Below, one piece after another: positions 1 through 8,154 of a DNA stretch of 64,000 bases (within the stretch, counting starts at the first letter, position 1; every line of letters starts with the position of its first letter). The notes below the pieces were generated by a model. The model saw only the letters and a list, made by a program, of their open reading frames with translations. It was not told the DNA's origin and searched no databases. The DNA is from Parasutterella muris (GTDB lineage Bacteria > Pseudomonadota > Gammaproteobacteria > Burkholderiales > Burkholderiaceae_F). A program made the translations under genes and the position numbers. The stretch is from positions 1-64,000 of the forward strand of contig NZ_WSRP01000006.1 of NCBI RefSeq assembly GCF_009767915.1, given 5' to 3'.

Positions 1-64
1 TGAAACGCCTCCACGCCGATGATAGTGAGTTGTATTTCTTGCGAAAGTAGGTAGTCTCCGGGCT
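1..64 (+). rRNA. rrf: 5S ribosomal RNA, 3' part (cut by window start)
   Basis: The first bases read TGAAACGCC, then CGCCGAT-A-TAGTG and GCGAAAGTAGG, the same order and spacing as the 3' half of bacterial 5S rRNA. By alignment from memory with E. coli 5S the mature 3' end falls near position 64. An intrinsic terminator follows within about ten bases, as expected at the end of an rRNA operon. The 5' half and the rest of the operon lie outside the window. Confidence 0.85.
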
Positions 65-74
65 CTCCATTCTT

Positions 75-113
75 AAAGCCTCTTGCTGCGAATGCGGTGA
101 GAGGTTTTATTTT
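75..113 (+). terminator. Intrinsic terminator of the rRNA operon
   Basis: A 10-bp stem (75-84 with 99-108, including two G-T pairs) is followed by a T-rich run ending TTTTATTTT. It sits just after the 5S rRNA end and separates the rRNA operon from the dipeptide transporter operon. Positions 114-304 hold no gene that I can see, only an AT-rich stretch and a clear ribosome binding site (TAGGAGAT) just before dppA. Confidence 0.7.
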
Positions 114-304
114 GTCCGCGTGAAGGGGTAATAAATTTATACAGATCAAATTGTTATTTTTTTACTTCCGTGCACAGTTTCGAGGCTGTACCGATCCAAT
201 GAGTGTTTTTTCGGGTAGTAATTTTTTCTCTCTCCTTCGATAAATTTCGGTTTTTGCATGATATAAAAGTTATGGCATACCGTTAATTTTTATAGGAGAT
301 AGAT

Positions 305-1897
305 ATGCGTCGTTTAGTTGCAGTTGCAATGGCCTGCGCGGCCTTGGGTATCGGTATTTCTTCTGGCGCTTATGCAGCCTCTTTCAAATGGGCAAGTCAA
401 GGGGACATATTAACTTTTGATCCGCACGCTCAGAACGAAAATCTTAATAATTCAGCCAACTCGTACGTGTACGAGCCGCTTGTGGAACTCTCCAAGGGGA
501 AAATCGTTCCCTGTCTTGCCGAAAGCTGGAGATCCGTTCCTGAAGGCTATGTGTTTAAGATCCGTCAGGGCGTCAAATTCCATGAAGGCGAGACGCTGAC
601 TCCTGCCGATGTCGTCTTTTCTATTAACAGAGCGCTTCACCCTATCTCTCAATTTAGAACTTATACCGCCGGTATTTTGGGCGCTGAAGAATTGCCTAAC
701 GGAGAGGTTCTCGTAAAAACGAACACTCATTCTCCGGTGCTGATGACTCAGCTGACCAATCTTCGAATTTTGAATAAAGCCTGGGCTGAAAAACACGGTG
801 CCACAGCACCGCAGAACTTTGTCGGTAAAGAAGAATCTTATGCGGCAAAACACGAAAACGGAACAGGACCGTTCAAACTGCAGACTCGAGAAGTCGATAT
901 CAAGACTGTTTTTATTGAAAATCCGGACTGGTGGAATAAGGCAAATAAAGTTGGCAATGTGACAGAGGCTGTCTACACGCCGATTAAATCAGCTGCAACG
1001 CGTATGGCCGCACTTTTATCGGGCGAAATTGACCTCGTGCTTGATCCTGCGACGCAGGACGTTGTCCGCCTGAAAAGAAATCAGGACTTGAAGGTTGAAG
1101 AAGGTCCTGAGCTTCGCGTTCTGATGATTTCTCTGGATCAGATGCGCGATGAGTCGCCGTATATTCTCATTGACGGGAAAAAATCAACTAAGAATCCCTT
1201 TAAAGACATTCGCGTTAGAAAAGCCCTTTATCAGGCAATTGATGTGAACACCCTCAAGAGAACTGTCATGAGGGGTATGTCGATTCCCAACGGCACAATT
1301 ATTTCGTCCGAGACAAACGGATGGACGGAAAAAGCGGCGGAAAGACTGCCGTATGATCCCGCTGCCGCAAAAAAACTCCTCGCAGAAGCAGGCTATCCCA
1401 ACGGATTTGAATTCACGCTGGATGCACCGAATAACCGCTGGGTCAATGACGAAGCAATCGCAAAGGCGCTTGCTGCCATGTGGGCAAAAATCGGTGTCAA
1501 GGTTAACGTTAATACGATGCCTCGGGCGAACTATTTCCCGAAAGTGCTGAAGTTTGACAGTTCAGCCGGTATGGTTGGCTGGGGTGCAACAACTCAGGAT
1601 GCGCTTTTCCCGCTCCAGTCCCTGGTCGAAACAGTCGACGTGCAGAAAGGCAACGGGCTTTCCAATATCGGCCGAGTCTCTGATCCCAAGCTGGACGCTT
1701 TGATTGAACAGATCAAGGCAGAAACAGAGCCGACAAGGCGAAACGCTTTAATCGAGCAGGCTCTGCTGATGGTGAACCATAATGTTTACCAGCTTCCGCT
1801 GCATACCCAGATCATTAACTGGGCAATGAAAAAGAACATTGATACACCGATGCGTGCGGATAATCGCCTAGAGCTTGATAAGGTCACTGTCAAGTAA
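305..1897 (+). CDS. dppA: Dipeptide/oligopeptide ABC transporter substrate-binding protein
   Basis: A 530-residue periplasmic solute-binding protein of family 5 (DppA/OppA type). Residues 1-24 form a classical signal peptide with a charged MRR start, a hydrophobic core and a GAYA-A cleavage site. The mature part starts with the family phrase about a Y-E-P-L lobe contact (near residue 55) and keeps the usual length. It should capture peptides in the periplasm and deliver them to the permease encoded downstream. TAGGAGAT lies 6 bases before the ATG. The gene heads a same-strand operon with two permeases and two ATPases. The exact ligand (dipeptide, oligopeptide, nickel or glutathione) cannot be read from sequence, so the symbol is by class. 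Confidence 0.88.
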   Translation: MRRLVAVAMACAALGIGISSGAYAASFKWASQGDILTFDPHAQNENLNNSANSYVYEPLVELSKGKIVPCLAESWRSVPEGYVFKIRQGVKFHEGETLTPADVVFSINRALHPISQFRTYTAGILGAEELPNGEVLVKTNTHSPVLMTQLTNLRILNKAWAEKHGATAPQNFVGKEESYAAKHENGTGPFKLQTREVDIKTVFIENPDWWNKANKVGNVTEAVYTPIKSAATRMAALLSGEIDLVLDPATQDVVRLKRNQDLKVEEGPELRVLMISLDQMRDESPYILIDGKKSTKNPFKDIRVRKALYQAIDVNTLKRTVMRGMSIPNGTIISSETNGWTEKAAERLPYDPAAAKKLLAEAGYPNGFEFTLDAPNNRWVNDEAIAKALAAMWAKIGVKVNVNTMPRANYFPKVLKFDSSAGMVGWGATTQDALFPLQSLVETVDVQKGNGLSNIGRVSDPKLDALIEQIKAETEPTRRNALIEQALLMVNHNVYQLPLHTQIINWAMKKNIDTPMRADNRLELDKVTVK

Positions 1898-1951
1898 AAT
1901 TGCCGCTTTTGCCGGAGCACTGTCTCCGGCGTCAACCTTGGAAAAAAGTAG

Positions 1952-2917
1952 ATGTTAACTTTCGTATTGAAACGTCTGCTCCAAGCCGTCATCGTTATGC
2001 TTGTCGTAACGCTGATCGCATTCCTGCTTTTTCAATTTATCGGAGATCCGGTTACCCAAATGCTCGGTCAGGAAGCGACTGAGGCGGATAGGATTGCTCT
2101 GAGGCAGAGTCTCGGCTTGGATGAACCGCTGTGGAAACAGTACGGGACGTTTGTTGTAAATGCGCTTCACGGCGAGTTCGGTACTTCGCTGCGGCAAGGC
2201 GCACCGGTGGCTCAGCTTCTCGCAGAGAAAATGCCGGCAACGCTTGAATTGGCATTTTTCTCCGCCTTTGTTGCGACGCTGATCGGTATTCCTTTGGGCG
2301 TGTTTGTCGCGCTCCATAAAGACTCCATGATCGCCAAATGGCTGATGGGATTGTCGCTTCTGGGGATTTCTTTACCGACCTTCTTTATCGGTATTCTGCT
2401 GATATTGGTTTTTTCCGTTTGGCTGGGCTGGCTCCCTTCTTACGGAAGAGGTGAGATTGTCGCATTTGGCAAATGGACGACCGGTCTGTTGACGGCAGAC
2501 GGATTAAAACACATCATTCTGCCCGCGGCGACGCTTGCGATATTTCAAATCGCTCTGGTTATGCGTCTGGTGAGAAGTGAAATGCTCGAAACGCTTCGAT
2601 CAGACTTCATCCGATTTGCGCACGCCCGAGGAATACCAAAATCTAAAATCTTTTATAAACATGCGCTGAAGAATACGCTCCTTCCGGTCATCACTATTAC
2701 CGGACTTCAGCTGGGCGGGATCATCGCATTCTCGATTGTGACTGAAACGGTTTTTCAGTGGCCGGGAATGGGACTGCTTTTTATTCAGGCGGTTCAGTTT
2801 GCGGATATTCCGGTGATGGCAGCTTATCTGTGCCTCATCTCGCTCATATTTGTTGTGATCAATTTAATTGTCGACCTTCTTTATTTCTTGGTAGATCCGA
2901 GACTGAAGGCCGATTAA
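1952..2917 (+). CDS. dppB: Dipeptide/oligopeptide ABC transporter permease (DppB type)
   Basis: A 321-residue inner-membrane permease with about six hydrophobic segments, beginning with the typical MLTFVLKRLLQAVIVMLVVT helix. The cytoplasmic coupling loop carries the EAA-like signature around residues 205-235 (RSEMLETLRSDFIRFAHARG, then HALKNTLLPVIT), which contacts the ATPases. Length is normal for DppB. It starts 54 bases after dppA and ends 9 bases before the M20 gene, so it belongs to the same operon. It pairs with the DppC subunit encoded from about 4101, which appears damaged. Confidence 0.9.
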   Translation: MLTFVLKRLLQAVIVMLVVTLIAFLLFQFIGDPVTQMLGQEATEADRIALRQSLGLDEPLWKQYGTFVVNALHGEFGTSLRQGAPVAQLLAEKMPATLELAFFSAFVATLIGIPLGVFVALHKDSMIAKWLMGLSLLGISLPTFFIGILLILVFSVWLGWLPSYGRGEIVAFGKWTTGLLTADGLKHIILPAATLAIFQIALVMRLVRSEMLETLRSDFIRFAHARGIPKSKIFYKHALKNTLLPVITITGLQLGGIIAFSIVTETVFQWPGMGLLFIQAVQFADIPVMAAYLCLISLIFVVINLIVDLLYFLVDPRLKAD

Positions 2918-2926
2918 GGAATCTTT

Positions 2927-4141
2927 ATGTCAGCCCGATCTTTTGATTTCAATAAAAACGCTTTTCCTCAGATTAAGGAATATGCGCAAACGCTTAGAGA
3001 CATTCGTCGTGACTTCCATAAGAATCCGGAAATCGGATTGGTGACGCCTCAGACCAGCGGCAAAATTGCATCGCTGCTTCGCAGTTTTGGTGTCGATGAA
3101 GTTCATGAGGGTATCGGCGGCTGCGGTGTTGTCGGTGTTGTCAGAGGCGCTCGTCCCGGCTCCCTGAGAGTAGGTCTCAGAGCAGATATTGACGCGCTCC
3201 CCTTGGCGGAACTTTCTTCTCACGATCATGTCTCACAGATCGGCGGCTGTATGCACGCCTGCGGACATGACGGTCACGCTGCGGTACTGCTGGGCGCCGC
3301 GAAATATCTCGCGGAAACCCGTGATTTTCCGGGAGAAGTCGTCCTGATTTTCCAGCCGGGGGAGGAAGGCTGGTCTGGTGCAAAACATATGATCGATGAC
3401 GGATTGTTTGATCGCTTCCCTGTTGCTGAAGTCTATGCGCTGCACAACTCATCAGCGCTGGAGCCCGGAAAGATCGCACTGAACTACGGAGCGATGCAGG
3501 CCGCCGCAGACGCCTTTACGATTACGGTTAAGGGCAAAGGCGGTCATGCTTCGCGTCCTCAGATGAATCATGATCCGGTGCTTGCTTCCGCTCATGTGAT
3601 TGTGGCTCTGCAGAGTATTGTTTCCAGAGAGGTTGATCCGCTGGAAACCGCTGTGGTTTCATGCTGCTCGCTCCAGGCGGGAGACCCGAGAGCGCAGAGC
3701 GTTTGTCCGGAAACCTGCCAGATTGTCGGAACCGCCAGAACCTTCTCACCTGAAGTAAGAGACTTGGTAGAAAAGAGAATCGGTGAAATCAGCGCCTGCA
3801 TCGCCGCGGGTCTCGGCTGTGAAGCTCAGACAAAGTATGAACGCTTCTATCCTCCGGTCATTAATACGCCTGCTCAGGCCAAGATTCTGGCTGATATCGC
3901 TGCTGATTTAGTGGGCGAAGAAAATGTCGACCGCAGCTATCCTCGGATGGCCGGCGGAGAAGATTTTGCATTCATGCTCGAGAAGGTTCCGGGCGCCTAC
4001 ATTCGCATCGGTCAGGGCGGGGCTCCGGCGCATAACCCTTATTTTGATTACAACGACGATGTCACACCGCTTGCGGCAACACTTCTTGCCGCCGGCATGG
4101 ATGGAAGGAGGAAACTGGAAATTTGTTTTGGGCACGGATGA
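2927..4141 (+). CDS. M20 family amidohydrolase (hippurate hydrolase/aminoacylase-like), altered C-terminus
   Basis: A 404-residue zinc amidohydrolase of the M20D branch (hippurate hydrolase, N-acyl-amino acid deacylase). The metal-site motifs are present: ADIDALPL near 87, CMHACGHDGH at 108-117, PGEEG near 144 and the C-terminal PAHNPYFDYNDD. It would hydrolyse N-acyl amino acids or small peptides in the cytoplasm, which fits a place inside a peptide-uptake operon. The normal last helix is missing: after residue about 380 the frame runs into the coding sequence of dppC in another frame and stops by chance at 4141. The catalytic core looks intact, so activity is plausible, but the tail is not native. 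See the entry for dppC. Confidence 0.85.
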   Translation: MSARSFDFNKNAFPQIKEYAQTLRDIRRDFHKNPEIGLVTPQTSGKIASLLRSFGVDEVHEGIGGCGVVGVVRGARPGSLRVGLRADIDALPLAELSSHDHVSQIGGCMHACGHDGHAAVLLGAAKYLAETRDFPGEVVLIFQPGEEGWSGAKHMIDDGLFDRFPVAEVYALHNSSALEPGKIALNYGAMQAAADAFTITVKGKGGHASRPQMNHDPVLASAHVIVALQSIVSREVDPLETAVVSCCSLQAGDPRAQSVCPETCQIVGTARTFSPEVRDLVEKRIGEISACIAAGLGCEAQTKYERFYPPVINTPAQAKILADIAADLVGEENVDRSYPRMAGGEDFAFMLEKVPGAYIRIGQGGAPAHNPYFDYNDDVTPLAATLLAAGMDGRRKLEICFGHG

Positions 4142-4820
4142 TCAGGGCCGAGATATGTTTTCAGCCATCCTGTACGGATTGCGCGTATCTCTTGAAATCG
4201 GCCTTTCTTCGGTATTGATTTCCATTGTGATCGGCGTGTCGCTGGGGCTCATTTCCGGATATGCGGGCGGTATGACCGATACGTTCATCATGCGCTTCTG
4301 CGACGTGATGCTGAGTTTTCCCGCGATTCTGCTTGCGCTTCTCATTGACGGCGTCATCCGAGCGATTCTTCCTGAAAGCGTTCATGATCAGGCCGCTTAT
4401 GGGGTTCTGATTTTTGCGATTTCTCTTTCCGGATGGGTGCGTTATGCAAGAACGGTTCGAGGCGCGACACTGACGGAAAAGAAGCGGGATTATGTTCAGG
4501 CCGCTCAGCTTTTTGGCGTAAGTTCCATGAGAATCATGTTTACGCATATTCTGCCCAATGTGATGGGACCGGTTTTGGTTTTGGCGACTGTTCAGGTTGC
4601 GACCGCGATCATTACCGAGGCGACACTTTCGTTTCTCGGCGTTGGCGTTCCGCCGACAACGCCGTCTTTAGGAACGCTGATCCGAGTCGGAAATGAATTT
4701 CTCTTTTCAGGAGAGTGGTGGCTCGCGATCTTTCCCGGCGTGGCTCTGATCCTTTTTGTGCTCACGATCAATCTGCTTGGCGATTGGCTGCGTGATGCAC
4801 TGAACCCGAAACTGCAGTAG
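4101..4820 (+). CDS. dppC: Dipeptide ABC transporter permease DppC, 5'-truncated
   Basis: Clear DppC sequence begins at the LPPAWMEGGNW stretch and continues through LGTDDQGRD (a hallmark just before TM2), the coupling loop (GATLTEKKRDYVQAAQLFG) and ATLSFLGVGVPP to the end. A complete DppC is about 280-300 residues and begins with TM1 plus a PYDP-type periplasmic loop. Here about 70-80 residues, including TM1, are gone because the reading frame upstream overlaps the M20 gene. From the in-frame ATG at 4101 the protein is 239 residues. An open frame extends back to 3924, but that part is only M20 sequence read out of frame. AAGGAGG at 4105-4111 is badly placed for either ATG 4101 or ATG 4155. 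Function is doubtful unless the join is an assembly error. Confidence 0.75.
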   Translation: MEGGNWKFVLGTDDQGRDMFSAILYGLRVSLEIGLSSVLISIVIGVSLGLISGYAGGMTDTFIMRFCDVMLSFPAILLALLIDGVIRAILPESVHDQAAYGVLIFAISLSGWVRYARTVRGATLTEKKRDYVQAAQLFGVSSMRIMFTHILPNVMGPVLVLATVQVATAIITEATLSFLGVGVPPTTPSLGTLIRVGNEFLFSGEWWLAIFPGVALILFVLTINLLGDWLRDALNPKLQ

Positions 4821-4829
4821 GAGCGGAAT

Positions 4830-5870
4830 ATGACAAAACAAGAACCGCTTTTAGAAGTTAAAAATCTTGTCGTAGAGATCCCGACGAGGCGTGAGAAACT
4901 CATAGCCCTGGATAAGGTCAGTTTTGAGATCTATCCGGGAGAAGTGCTGGGCGTTGTGGGCGAATCGGGTGCCGGAAAGTCGATGGTCGGCAACTCGGTT
5001 ATCGGTCTGCTGGGGGCTCCGGCTCATGTGGCCGGCGGAGAGATTCTTTTAAACGGACGCCGAATCGATAATCTGAAGGAGTCCGAGAAAGAAAAAATTC
5101 GCGGCGCTTCAATCGGTGCGATCTTCCAAGATCCGCTGACGAGCCTGAATCCTCTTTTTACGATCGGAGATCAAATGATTGAGACGATTCGGGTTCATTC
5201 CAATCTTTCCGAACAGCAGGCACGGGAAAAAGCGATCTCGCTGCTTGCACAGACCGGTGTTCCGGCACCTGAAAGAAGAATTGACAATTATCCGCATCAG
5301 TTCTCGGGCGGTATGCGTCAGCGAGTCGTGATTGCTTTGGCGCTTTCGGCGGATCCGAAGCTGATTATCGCGGACGAACCGACGACCGCGCTCGACGTCT
5401 CGGTGCAGGCTCAGATCATCGAGCTTCTGAAAAAACTGTGCGTCGGAAACGGAACGGCCGTGATGCTGGTCACGCATGATATGGGCGTGATAGCGGAGAC
5501 TGCAGACCGTGTTGCGGTTATGTACGCCGGAACGCTCGTCGAAATCGGGCCGGTCGAAGAAATGGTTCGGCAAGCGCGCCATCCTTACACCATCGGCTTG
5601 ATGAATGCGATTCCGCGCATCAGCGACCAAAGAGACACCCTCCAGCAGATTCCCGGCTCCATGCCGAGACTTTCGAAAGTTCCGAAGGGATGTCCGTTCC
5701 ATCCGAGATGCCCGATCGCAGACGAGAAATGTGTTCGTGAACGACCCAATCTTGTCGGAGAAACCAACCATTTGTGCGCATGCTGGAAAGCCGGTGAAGT
5801 AAAGGCGGATGTTCCTGTATTCCCGCCGGAGCCCTTTACGATTCATGCGCCTGAGGATATGCCGAGATGA
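4830..5870 (+). CDS. dppD: Dipeptide ABC transporter ATP-binding protein DppD
   Basis: A 346-residue ATPase subunit. Walker A is GESGAGKS (near 44-51), the signature is FSGGMRQR, and Walker B is LIIADEPTTALDV. The C-terminal oligopeptide/dipeptide extension has the four-cysteine pattern CPFHPRCP-x-ADEKC...HLCACW that binds an iron-sulfur cluster in DppD-type proteins. It energises peptide import with DppF. It starts 9 bases after dppC and overlaps dppF by 4 bases (ATGA), which suggests translational coupling. Confidence 0.92.
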   Translation: MTKQEPLLEVKNLVVEIPTRREKLIALDKVSFEIYPGEVLGVVGESGAGKSMVGNSVIGLLGAPAHVAGGEILLNGRRIDNLKESEKEKIRGASIGAIFQDPLTSLNPLFTIGDQMIETIRVHSNLSEQQAREKAISLLAQTGVPAPERRIDNYPHQFSGGMRQRVVIALALSADPKLIIADEPTTALDVSVQAQIIELLKKLCVGNGTAVMLVTHDMGVIAETADRVAVMYAGTLVEIGPVEEMVRQARHPYTIGLMNAIPRISDQRDTLQQIPGSMPRLSKVPKGCPFHPRCPIADEKCVRERPNLVGETNHLCACWKAGEVKADVPVFPPEPFTIHAPEDMPR

Positions 5871-6895
5871 TGAATGAGCATGTCAAAGCTTCCCAGTCTG
5901 TTCTGGTAAGCGTTCGAAATTTAAAAAAATATTTTGACGCTTCGCCGTCTTTGCTGGCTCGGCTTATTGAGCGCAAGCCTAAAGCGACTCTGAAGGCAGT
6001 GGACGGAGTTTCGTTTGATATTCGCCGCGGAGAGACTCTGGCGCTTGTGGGTGAGTCCGGATGCGGAAAATCAACCACCGCCCGAATGCTGGTCGGACTT
6101 TATAAGCCGACGGAGGGCTCTGTGGTTATTGACGGCAAAGATCTCTTTAACTCGAAGGGAGAGGATGAAAAACTTGCAAAAGGGAAAATTCAGATGATTT
6201 TCCAAGACCCTTATGCAAGTCTCAACCCGAGATGGAACGTCGGGAAAATTGTGGCCGAACCGATCCGCGCGCAAAAACTGATGCGAAATGCAAAGGAAAT
6301 TGACGATCGTGTGAACTCGGTGCTGCATCTTGTGAATCTGTCGAAGGAAGATAAGGCGAAGTATCCGCACCAGTTTTCCGGAGGTCAGCGCCAGAGAATA
6401 TCAATCGCTCGAGCGATTGCAATTCATCCGGAGTTTTTGGTTTGTGATGAGCCGACCTCGGCACTGGATGTTTCGGTACAGGCTCAGGTATTAAATCTGA
6501 TGCAGAATCTGCAGCGGGAGGTCGGCCTGACGTATCTCTTTATTTCGCATAACCTTTCCGTTGTGCATCACATCAGCGATCGCGTGGGCGTCATGTATCT
6601 CGGGCGCCTGGTTGAACTTACTGATAAGCGGACATTGTTTACGGAACCGAGACATCCGTATACGCGGATGCTGCTGGAAGCGATTCCCGACATGACACAG
6701 ATGCATAAGAAGCGCACGCCTGTGGCGGGAGAGGTTCCCAATCCGCTCAAACCGCCGAGCGGATGCGCCTTCCACCCGCGCTGTCCTTATGCGACGGAGC
6801 GCTGTAAAAGGGAAGTTCCGCAGATGAAGTTCATCGATTCGCACGGCTCGACGGCCGAAGTTGCCTGTCACGCAGTTGAGGAGCGAAGAATTTAA
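5867..6895 (+). CDS. dppF: Dipeptide ABC transporter ATP-binding protein DppF
   Basis: A 342-residue partner ATPase. Walker A is GESGCGKST, the signature is FSGGQRQR, Walker B is FLVCDEPTSALDV, and the C-terminal cysteine block reads CAFHPRCPYATERC. It is the last gene of the transporter operon and is coupled to dppD by an ATGA overlap. No good terminator was seen in the 100 bases that follow, so some read-through into lptF is possible. Confidence 0.92.
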   Translation: MMNEHVKASQSVLVSVRNLKKYFDASPSLLARLIERKPKATLKAVDGVSFDIRRGETLALVGESGCGKSTTARMLVGLYKPTEGSVVIDGKDLFNSKGEDEKLAKGKIQMIFQDPYASLNPRWNVGKIVAEPIRAQKLMRNAKEIDDRVNSVLHLVNLSKEDKAKYPHQFSGGQRQRISIARAIAIHPEFLVCDEPTSALDVSVQAQVLNLMQNLQREVGLTYLFISHNLSVVHHISDRVGVMYLGRLVELTDKRTLFTEPRHPYTRMLLEAIPDMTQMHKKRTPVAGEVPNPLKPPSGCAFHPRCPYATERCKREVPQMKFIDSHGSTAEVACHAVEERRI

Positions 6896-6918
6896 TTTGC
6901 TTTGATTGATGCTGAGGA

Positions 6919-6946
6919 TTTACTGAACAAATCAATAATTGATAAA
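6919..6946 (+). promoter_or_regulatory. Possible sigma-70 promoter for lptF
   Basis: TTTACT (-35) and GATAAA (-10) are separated by 16 bases in the AT-rich gap between dppF and lptF. Both boxes match the consensus only partly. Confidence 0.3.
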
Positions 6947-6996
6947 CTAGCGATCTTGCGGACCTTTAAGGTGCGCTTAGATTACCGAAGCTGGCG

Positions 6997-8154
6997 ATGA
7001 TTTATAGAAAGGCACTTACCTCAGAGTTATCCAATACGGCGGGCGGCGCGTTTACAGTGCTGTTCTCCATCGTCGTGACCATTGGTTTGGTGCGAATCCT
7101 AAACCAAACGGCGGGCGGCCGCTATGACACCGGATCTATTTTGGAGGTTGTTGCCTACACGTCCCTGGTCAACCTTCCGGCGCTGATTTCCCTGGCGCTT
7201 TTCCTGGCAGTGCTGATGACGCTGAATCGTTATTGGCGCGACAGTGAAATGTTTGTCTGGTTCTCAGCGGGCGGCTTAAGTCTTGCCTCATGGATTCGGC
7301 CTGTGCTGAAATTCACGATTCCGATTGTATTTCTTGTCGCGGCCTGCTCGATTGTGATTTCGCCGTGGTCGCGCAGTCAGATTCAGTCCTACCGTGACCG
7401 TTTTGCTCAGAAAGAAGACGTGACGAAACTCTCTTCCGGCCGCTTTATTGAAGCTAAGAGCGGGCGTCAGGTATTCTTTCTGGAGCAGGTGGATCAGGAG
7501 CGCGGGAACGTCGAAACGCTTCTTTTGGTGGAGTTAAAAAAAGACGGTTCACGTTCGGTGCTGACTTCCAAGAAAGGCCATCTGGAGACTAAACCGAACG
7601 GCGATCGCTACGTTATTCTGCAGGACGGCCGAAAGTATGAAACGGATCCGAGCGGGCTGGGTGCGTCGGTATCCGATTTTGGCGAATATGAAGTTCGGCT
7701 CGACAGCTCTCCCACGTCTCAGGTCAGCAGCGCCCGCGTGAACGCGATGCCGTTTAAGGAGCTTTTGGAAAGCAAAAACAGAAAGGCGCCTGCCGAAATT
7801 TTCTGGCGTCTGTCCTGGCCGCTCATCGCTTTGAATTTGGCGATTCTTGGTATTCCGCTCTCATACAACAATCCGCGGTCGCTAAAGTACTACGGTCAGA
7901 CGGCGGCGGTTTTAATCTTTATTCTTTATCTGAACGGACTGTCTATTTTCCAGACATGGATCACTCAGGGCAAGGTCGGTATTTACTCGGCGATGCTCTA
8001 TATGAATGTTCCGGTGGCGTTATTGTCGGCTTATCTTTTCTATCGTCTGATGACGCTGAATGTCGGTCATTTTGATGCAAGGATTTGGGGCTTTTTAACG
8101 AAGCCTTTTCGTGTCGCGGCGGCGAAACGGGCTGAAAAGAAGGATAAAAAATGA
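6997..8154 (+). CDS. lptF: LPS export ABC transporter permease LptF
   Basis: A 385-residue inner-membrane protein of the YjgP/YjgQ family. It has three hydrophobic segments in the first about 125 residues, a large periplasmic beta-jellyroll region (about 135-270) and three segments at the end, the LptF/G topology. With LptG and LptB it extracts lipopolysaccharide from the inner membrane and passes it to LptC/LptA. It starts MIYRKALTSELSNTAGGAF, matching the LptF amino terminus. It overlaps lptG by 4 bases (ATGA), so the two subunits are probably made in equal amounts. Confidence 0.9.
   Translation: MIYRKALTSELSNTAGGAFTVLFSIVVTIGLVRILNQTAGGRYDTGSILEVVAYTSLVNLPALISLALFLAVLMTLNRYWRDSEMFVWFSAGGLSLASWIRPVLKFTIPIVFLVAACSIVISPWSRSQIQSYRDRFAQKEDVTKLSSGRFIEAKSGRQVFFLEQVDQERGNVETLLLVELKKDGSRSVLTSKKGHLETKPNGDRYVILQDGRKYETDPSGLGASVSDFGEYEVRLDSSPTSQVSSARVNAMPFKELLESKNRKAPAEIFWRLSWPLIALNLAILGIPLSYNNPRSLKYYGQTAAVLIFILYLNGLSIFQTWITQGKVGIYSAMLYMNVPVALLSAYLFYRLMTLNVGHFDARIWGFLTKPFRVAAAKRAEKKDKK

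Noticed and set aside
3924-4100. The upstream part of the open frame leading into dppC as a real amino-terminal extension
   Set aside because: It is M20 coding sequence read in another frame and contains no membrane segment or DppC-like residues.
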